Below are positions 13,501 to 22,500 of a stretch of DNA of 64,000 nt, in pieces. A program made the translations under genes and the position numbers. Each line of letters begins with the position of its first letter. The first letter of the stretch is position 1. The stretch is from Oscheius dolichura (lineage: Eukaryota; Nematoda; Chromadorea; Rhabditida; Rhabditidae): positions 620,001 to 684,000 of the forward strand of contig OW051493.1 of the NCBI GenBank assembly GCA_932521035.1. Reading direction: 5' to 3'. The notes under the pieces are model-generated. The model did not search any database. It saw only the letters and a list, made by a program, of their open reading frames with translations, and was not told the DNA's origin.

Positions 13501-16500
13501 TCTATTTGGAATAAGATTGGCTGAAAGAACCGCGAATCCGCAAAAGTTTTGATCATCAACATGAGTCCAACTAAGCTGTTATTGTTATTTAGGCCATTCT
13601 GATGGCAATCACTTGCTCTCGACTTCGAAAATAGACCATTTACCCTTTTTCAGATATCGAAAGCCATTTTGCAATATGGCGCGCGCCTCTTCGTCACTCC
13701 TCCATGTTGAAAGCGTCATAACTCGCGTAAAGCCACATGGAACCTTTATTTTTTTGACTTGTTCGTAATCAGCGTCAAAAACTGAGTCGAGTATGCCTAT
13801 TTCCAGCCCTTAACCTACAATTTTGCCTCCAACTTTTCGTGACTTTGTTCGTGAGTTCGCGACGTACCAGAATTGATTTGCAAAATCGAAATAGCGCTGT
13901 CGCGAAGCGAAGCTACGGGGCATAATTGCGAATTAGTTGGTCAAGAATTGATAAAAAAATTGGACACCTCAAATTAATCCTTATACATCATCAAACTAAC
14001 CAGTTAACGTGACTTCCTCTGTGCTTTCTTGTAGCTCACTGACATTTACATCCGTGGCCTGATTTATTTATTAATTAAAGAAGATATATTAACTCACTGT
14101 GTTCGATCCCATTTGCCCTGAGAGAGCTTCTGCTTGCATTTCAAAAATATCAATAATATCTTTTACTGGCAGCCTATCGGATGGGGTTGCTTCCCAACAT
14201 CTAAACGAGAAGTAATAAATAACCTGGCGGGATATAGGTTCTGCTACTTTTGTACAAGAGCTTCCACCTCTTTGTCCATTTTATTCGGTTCTATAGAGGG
14301 GCGGACTCCGCCGATAATTTCGTTTGAAAGAGTGACCAGGGTAGCGTTTCTTAATTCGAAGTACGGTACTCTGAGGGGACTGGGTTTAAAAAAACAGCGA
14401 TAATCATACTTTCTATGGAATATTTCCCAGATGGTTATTGCCAGCGAATAAACATCCGACGCGTGGCTGCATTTCCCGGGATTAAGGACTTCAGGTGCCA
14501 TGTAACGAATAGTGCCGGCTCTGCATAGAATTCGTAAGTATTCGGGGTGGTCAAAGGCAAATATTGAGAAGAAAGGCGACCTACCCTGCCGTTGTACTGC
14601 GGTCAACATCCTTGGCTACTCCAAAGTCGGCCAATTTTAGGTGATCACCGGCCACCAGAATACTATATTCAAAATGGCTTATAAAATTGTTCTCCTTACT
14701 TTTCCGGCTTGATGTCCCGGTGAATAATTCCGTATTTATGGAGAAACTGTATTCCCCGAGCAATTTGCTCGATCCATAGATACATTTGTAACGAATCGTA
14801 TGATTTTGTGGTATCATATATCGCTAAACATCATACGTTAAATTTAAAAGAAAACCAAACCTTTATGAAGACTTCCCCTTTCGACATATTCCATCACATA
14901 ACCCAAGAGGATGGATTTGTCAGATCCGTCCCACAGAATTCCATACAAATGAACGATATTTGGGTGCCTGTGCTGCAATGAAAACGTTTTTAGAATAAAA
15001 AAAAAGAGGGATCTTCGAAACGGGTACAAATTGTCTCGTTGCCGGAGAAAAATCAACGAAAAATCATCATCCCCGGAAAAAAGTACCTGAATAAGGATTT
15101 CAATCTCCTTTCTATATCTTTCCGGTGGTTGTTCTCTTGAACCAAAAAACTCTTTAACAGCGATTTTTCTAAAATAGACTTCCTCTATAAAAGTTCCTCA
15201 AAAAACTAACCCAAAGTCTTTCAATTTTCCCGAAAAAATGAAACCCCCACCACCTCTGGCAATTGGGTTCATAGTTATAAAGTCCTCTTTAGTATAATAC
15301 GGTATTTCTATAACGCAAAAATTTTTACATTGTATTAAAACGCACTCGGAATCATGGCCATTTTTTCTTGTTAGATTGTAGAAATTCGATTGGGAAGACG
15401 CTGTATTGAATGCCGGGGAGAAGATAAGGAAAATAAGGCGCTTGCCCCTCGCCTTTATGGTTGTTTTTCTGATTAGAAATTCAACTTCAGGAACAGTCAG
15501 CTCCAGAGCTTAGCGTGCAGCTAAAAGGGCAGTTCGACGCAGAAAAAATTATCGGTTCGAAAGAGCCTACACTCAACTCTCCAACTCAAAAAAAGTTGTG
15601 GGTTACAAATCGCCTTTTTTTATAACCAAGTGAAATATCAGTAAGGAAGAAATTATTACTTGAACGGTGTTGGAAAACTGAAATTTAGCGAAACCATTTG
15701 GAATCTTTCATTGCAAAGTCGCTGAGAATTTGCGGACTTATTTTTTGTTCCACGCGCAAGATTACGCTTCTCCGGGTCAATTTACCCCTGAAGAGAATTG
15801 AAAAAAAAGAACAGGGAATGCTAACCAGTACAGATTTGACTCTCTGTTTCAAACGGTTCGATGTTACCGCATACATAGCTTTGAACAGAACATGATCGAA
15901 TGTATTCCCAAATCTTATAAAATCTTTGAAACAATCATTTTTCATCAATTTTACATAAGAAAGTTATGAATGACTTCAACATTCGTCCCATTTTTTTGGA
16001 AGAAAAACAAAATAATCCAAATCAGGTAGGAATCAGGGCATTACCTTTCCAATTCTTGGGTCTGTTTTATCCGGGAGCCACAATTTGGTACCTAGAAACC
16101 AGAATTCGTTTCACTTCTGTACAGGACCCCTCATTTTGACAACTTGTGTAAATAAAAAATGAAAGAGAATTGATAACTATAGCCCAACTCATATACACAC
16201 TACAGTTAGGCGTCGTCCACACTTTCTATAGACTGCCCGAAACAAATAATATCCTAATCAATTTTTGATGTTTTGAATTGACTATTTGTTATATTTCTGT
16301 GTTCCCGGATCACTTTATCATACAGTGGTTATCAAAAGTTTATAAAAATTTCGTTTTCCCTGAATATCTCACCCATCTCTCCATGGATTTCTACCAAATT
16401 TTGAACACATATTAACAATTGCATAAGAAATCATATTCAAGGATAAAAACCATTAGTATTGTAGACGGAAATAAATTAGACGATTTTTATTGACCTGGCG

Positions 16501-19500
16501 CGGGTCAAAAGTTTATAAAATTCTACGGTTTGAGGTTTCTGGAGGCATTTTTCTACAATTTTATGCTTTTCACACCTGTTGAAGTAAGTATCAGCCTCGT
16601 ATTAACACTCCTGCTCAAAAAAATCCTCAGGGTTATAATATAGAACAAACCCCCAAAACCAGCATTTTGTTCAGAAATCGGAGACATCGAGACATTCCTG
16701 GGCCCACACGAAAATTCGGCTAGAAAAAAGAAAACTGAGTGCAAGGTTAGATAGAGCACATCGTGACGATCAATTTCCCATAAGAAAGCTATATAAAAGT
16801 GAGGAGTTAGGCGAATGTGAGATGGTCCGATGTGCCGAGCCCGCGATTTGAAGGAATTCAGTACAAAATGTTCCGAAAAGCGTTGTTTTCCGGCGTCGGT
16901 GCTAGGGTCATCTCCCGATTCTCAAAAACGCCGACTTCCAGTATCTGTTATATATCGAACTGATGAAAAATGCCCCCAGAAACCTCAAACCGTGGAATTT
17001 TATAAACTTTTGACCCGCGCCAGGTCAATAAAAATCGTCTAATTTATTTCCCTCTACAATACTAATGGTTTTTATCCTTGAATATGATTTCTTATGCAAT
17101 TGTTAATATGTGTTCAAAATTTGGTAGAAATCCATGGAGAGATGGGCTAGATATTCAGGGAAAACGAAATTTTATAAACTTTTGACCACTACTGTATGAT
17201 AATGCCTTTCTTCCTATTCCTCCCTTCCAGCCGAGCCCTTACCCGAATAGCCCATATCCAATTTTCTTCCCTTCGGATTGCCACCTCCTTCCTCTTGTGC
17301 TGCTTTATCGCGAGATCTATTCGTTGGGTAATTTATCCTCTCCCTGAAAGTCAAAAATTCTCTTCAGACAACCAAATTGATGTTCCAATTCGACTGTTTG
17401 ACATCGTATTTCTCTAAGGAAGGACCGTTATTCTTTGAGGAGATTCTGAAGATGGTTGCGCCGAAATGGAGAGGACTTTGTCGGGAGATGAAGAAGGAAG
17501 ACCTCTTGGAGGAACTGAAACGGGGAGAAGAGGTAAGTATTCTATTTTGGGAAAGGGGGAAAGTGATCTGTTTTGCTGAAAACAAAATTAACGGTATTGA
17601 GGCTTCTAACTAACAAAACTGCGACGGCCCCATTGCTGAACAAATATTTTTTGTCGCTACTGTATTCTCTCAAATGAAGCCCATTAAAAGGGAGCTACCG
17701 GCAGTTTAAAAAAAATGTTGAAAATGTGCTCGAAGAATACTGTAAGGTTGTTATGTAGGGAACAAATTGTTGAACAACTATTTTTGTCGGTTTTATGGAG
17801 TCCATAAAGCAAAAAAGAAACGACAACTTCAATTTTGGCTGGTTCGGAACGATTTTTTCAAAGAAAAGAAAAGGTTAGTTCGAAGTATGCTAGTGTTTTT
17901 CGCCGAGAGTCAGAGAACTTGAATAGTTGACCATATATTTTTGTCGGTTTTACGGAGTCCATAAAGCAAAAAATAAATTGGCAATTCAATAATCTTCATC
18001 CTAAAATAATGTAAACAACGTATCCCTTACTTGCTTGTTAGTTTCTTCGTTGTATCCAATAGTTCCAAGAAATCTTGGTATTTTCGCTATAAATGTAATA
18101 TACCCGGGAAAAGTAAGCGTTAGATATACTCACTCATTACCGTATACCCTCATATCAAGGTATTTTCTAAAGGGAACTTCAAAATTCCCCAGGGCTTACG
18201 GTATGCGTTAGAGTGTAAATATCACCAACTGAAGACGACAAAGTGCTCAAAAATTATTTTCAAAAAGTTTTATAGTAAAAATAAAACATCGTAGAAACTT
18301 CAATGGACGGTGATAATTCCGTGTAAACTGTAAAATAATCAAAATTCTTTCAGAAAGCGGATTATTACAAATTATGGTGGAAAAGAGTTGAATTATCCGG
18401 GCAGGACCTTTCTCAAGAGCTGGAAATCAGCCAAAATAATGACGAAAACATGAATCACAACATTTTGAGGGCAATCTTATATGGAAATCGTAGGTTCTTT
18501 TTTTGAATTTTTTCTGTTTTGGACCGCTTTTATGATGAAAAATGAACTTTTAGAGACAATCCGCAGTTCCAGGATTGTTATTCAATTTATCAAAAGTGAA
18601 ATGGGAAAGGACGCAGTTGATTTTCGGCTGGTAGAATCACTTTATCTTCCACTGGTCAGAAAATTGGAACCAGAGAAGCTCCAGGAATTTTTAGAGGATG
18701 TTAATCAACAAGAGGTGAGATTATTCGAATTTGGCTACCGTAACCTCTATAAAAAGTGCTCCATTCTAAAATATCTGGTCAGTAAGCGTGCTCCATCTAA
18801 CAATACACAAATTCGTTGAATTCTGTGATTTTACTCAATTTTTTCCCATTTTTTTGGATTTCTTATGGTTTAGAAGCCGTTCATATTCAATAAAAATGAA
18901 TAAAATTTGATAACAACAATGGAAAATTGGATGAAATGTTATTGTTAGACGGAGCATGTTTACGGATGCGCGGTTTTTTTTTCACCCGAAATGGGTCCCA
19001 GAGCATTTTTACCATATTTTCCCCCATTTTTTTCTGTTATACCACTTTTAGACACCGCTGACAACCCAACGCCTGGCTCTTTTATCCGTTTTGGTGAAAA
19101 ATATAGCAGATTCATGGACAAAATCAGAAGAAGAGTTGAATTCATTGGTTGAGGAATACCTAGGTGCTAAATTACTGTCAACACCACCGAATAACAGGTA
19201 AAATAGACCCATAAAAACATTTAAAAAATTAAAGGACCGGACTATCGACAAAAGAATTCACAGCGCTGTTGTCGAAGATACAAACCAGTAGAATTGGCCT
19301 CTACTTGAGGTATAGTCCATTTCCAACGGGTATTCCTCGGAAAAACTTCTCCGCTACGGGACCAGACGGGAGCTTTTAAACCTGGTCCCGTAGCCGCTAA
19401 TTTGAATTCGTGGAATATCCAGGGGAGATGGGATATAAGGGAGGATTTGGGATAGGAAAATTTAGGATTCTCCCCTTTTCGGAACGGTCCCCTTCTGAAG

Positions 19501-22500
19501 ATGTGGAGGAATGTATTTCCCAGTTGGACTGTGCTTCATCTTATTCAGTCAAAGACGCTCTACTGACGGTTATTTCTAGGAGAATTTCAAAGGTTCGCCT
19601 CTTTGGGGGTCTGGTGGATAAATTTTTCGGAATGAATAACGGGAAACGAAGAATTGAGCGAGGAAGACTATTAGAACCCCGTCTTTTTTCTTATATTGAC
19701 CAAGTGAAAAATAGTTTGCTTCAAAATTTCTATAAGAACCAAGAGCGCCACAAAAAACTGTTGGATGATGGCTTGGCGTTTCAAAATAGTAACTTACTAA
19801 TTTTCCTTTCTCAGAAAACCACGCTTTTATCTTTCCCTTCCAATATTTGTCTGCTCCTAAAAATGATATCTTCAACAACTTGATGATCGATGATCGAATA
19901 AAACATGTTCTCGACTCTTTATAAACTAGGTGAAAACGGTTTGTTTCAAGTGGTCTATAAGATTTTTGGATATCTTGAAATTCCCATATAAACTGCCAAT
20001 ATGTCTAGGAAATACTGGTTCGACGTCTATCTACCCTCTATTAAAGCGCTATGGTGTTTGTCTGTCTGTCTGTCCGATGGGAAAGGAATTATTAATGTCT
20101 TAATCCCGGGGGTCACCGCAGGCGGTCGTCGGCAGAAGAGCTGAAAGGTCGCCACAGGTCGAAACGGATAACTTTGATAGACAGACGATAGCTGTAGGCT
20201 GTCGAAGGCCCGCTGGTGTATATTGAAAACCTGTCGGAAATAATAGAATGACTTCCCTCTTTTGCTGTGATCTCACCTTTTCTGCAGTCGGCCCCCGTGC
20301 CACCTAGCCAAGTAACATAATCCTACAGCTTGACTTGAACGGTCCACCATTCCAAATTCTTATAAATCTTCTTCTTGAAGCCCCATAATAATCTTGAACA
20401 TTTCCAAGAATTCTTATGTTCTCTAGCTGGAACATAAGAAAAAAAAAGATTTTCCTCTCTTTAGTTGTATCTCACCTTTTATTTCCAGGTAGAAGATCCC
20501 GAACTTATGCTTCGTGCCATCAATGCCGCCGCCGCTGTAGTCAATGAAGAAAAGAAGTCTCTCAATTCCCAGCCCGCCATTTCTAAACTCTTTGAAATTG
20601 CTACCCAAAAGCCGGTCATTGAATTCCATCAAATTGAAACTCGAACCAAGGTATTTGACCATCCCCTAGAACAAATTCAAATTTCCGCTTATTAGGAACT
20701 TTTCATTGAATTCTCAGCCATGGCCAGTTTGAGTCATTCCACTGCCCTGGTCCTGGCAAATGTTCTAGAATCTTGTGAGGAATATTTACCCGCCAGCTGG
20801 GCTAAACAAGTCCTGGATATTGCCATCTTTGGTCCCGTACCGAAAAAAGATAACAAGACACTGTATGAAGCGTTTAAAATGATCTATTCCGAATGGAAAA
20901 GGGAGTTACCGTGGTCAGAGTTTGAAAAGTAAGTCATTATTTTTGAAAAATTTCTTATGCTCCATAGCGAGGTCATATAATCCTCCACAATTCTATACCC
21001 GATACGAAGTACACCTTGCAGAGTCCATGAAGTCGTCCAACGTGCCCGGCTGAATGCCTTCAGTGTTGCTGTCCATTGTTCCCAACGGGACCCACTCTTC
21101 GCCTCCTCGCTAATCAAAGAAATCATCGTCGAATCCAGCCTCCTGGATAAGTGTTCCTCCAAATCTTTCGGTCTTTCCCTGGCCCACAGACAGAAAACCC
21201 GGGTCGTCTCTCTTCTCCTCTTCATTATGGAAGCCGTCGAGGATACTGTAACCCTTTTCCGATACTTTTTAGCTCAAAATTTCCTTTTTAGGAATCAATT
21301 TCCGCTGTTTTTGAGCACTGTATCGAGTGTATTTTGGACCCTTGCCAGCAGTTTTCGATAAAATTGGTTGTGGAATGGATTTTGGTACGAATTTGCCTCA
21401 AACGGCCGGATTATTTGGAGAAATTGATTCAAGCGGAGAAACGGGTAGGTTCTGGGGTTACTGTAGCTCGAAAACATGGGAAAAATGAATAAACAAGAAG
21501 GAGGCTGAGCCAATTTCTAGCTGCAGGTTGTTAGAGAAATAACCACTACTTGCTGTCACCATTTGAATCACCGCCTATTTAAGCACCGCTTTATGAAGAA
21601 TTGGGGAAACCTAGAGTTACAAAAACAGTCTACCACCCTACAGTTTCATTATGAGCACGAGGCGGTTGAATCTGTTTTTTTTTACCTGAAAAGCGTACCT
21701 ACCGACGACCCAGTGTATCTTCCGATGAACAGAAGCTAATAAGGAATGGTAGAAACAAAAATGAAATAATTTGATTGGATGGGCCGTAACAATCCTTGAA
21801 GAAAATCGTCTCTTTTGTTAATATATTATTCTATATGAAGCGAGTAGAATTCTCATTAGGACAAAAAAAGGGAATAATCGATAGAGAGGAAATAATCCAA
21901 AATTGCAACAAAAAAAATGTCCTCCTACCCTCCTGAAGAATTCATTGTGCGCTGAAATTGTACCGTTGTAGGTTGCGTTTGTTGCTTAGTACCCGTAAAA
22001 TTTAGGACTTCTATAAGACGGGAATCCAAAGCACACAAATTTTTTTAAAATAAAGATATCTTTGCAGCTCGCCAGTCAGCGGATTGGAAGCGTTTCTTCT
22101 TGGATCAACATGATGGTACATCTTTCCCGGGCTAGTGAGAATACGGTAAGCTTCTACTGTTACAATTGTTATAATAAAAGAGTATGGCTACCCCGAAACA
22201 ACTGAATTCTCCAATTTTCTATAAGACTGGCCCTCTAAACATAAAAAATTCCGAAATTTATCCGATTTCTAATTTTTCTTCATTGGAAATTTGTTACGCA
22301 AAGGCGTCAAAATCGAAACGTGAAATGACTCCAACTATCAGTTTTCTAGCTTGCCCGAAAAATTAGAAATTTCCAATAACAGAACAAAATTTTTGCAGAA
22401 AATAGCCGAATCCCTGTTGACTACAATTTTTCCCTGGTCCAGTGCCCAGAACTTTGCCGTCCGTTGTACGGCCATCGCCGGCTTGACTGTAATTTTTTCC

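Larger units (their letters stand above)
6625..17230 (+). other. Giant intron 6 of the TARBP1 gene, host of nested antisense genes
   Basis: The exon ending in codons Leu-Cys-AG at 6624 joins in phase to C-Arg-Ala at 17231, so 10.6 kb lies within one intron. Most other introns of this gene are 40-900 bases. On the minus strand it contains an intact Srh receptor gene, coiled-coil and kelch pieces, and a TAK1-like kinase; it also holds three inverted-repeat elements. The nested block is bracketed by two copies of a direct repeat near 7.1 and 15.6 kb. Confidence 0.8.

Noticed and set aside
20100-20303. 67-codon frames around the TCTG repeat as coding
   Set aside because: The frames arise from the dispersed repeat and reappear with it at 51.8 kb in the opposite orientation.
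20929-21021. Apparent frameshift in TARBP1: the frame reading SYNPPQFYTRYEVHLAES looked like exon sequence ending in a stop
   Set aside because: Using the acceptor CACCTTGCAG at 21021 instead gives a phase-perfect join (EFEK-VHEVVQRARLNAF) with no frameshift, so the stretch is intronic.
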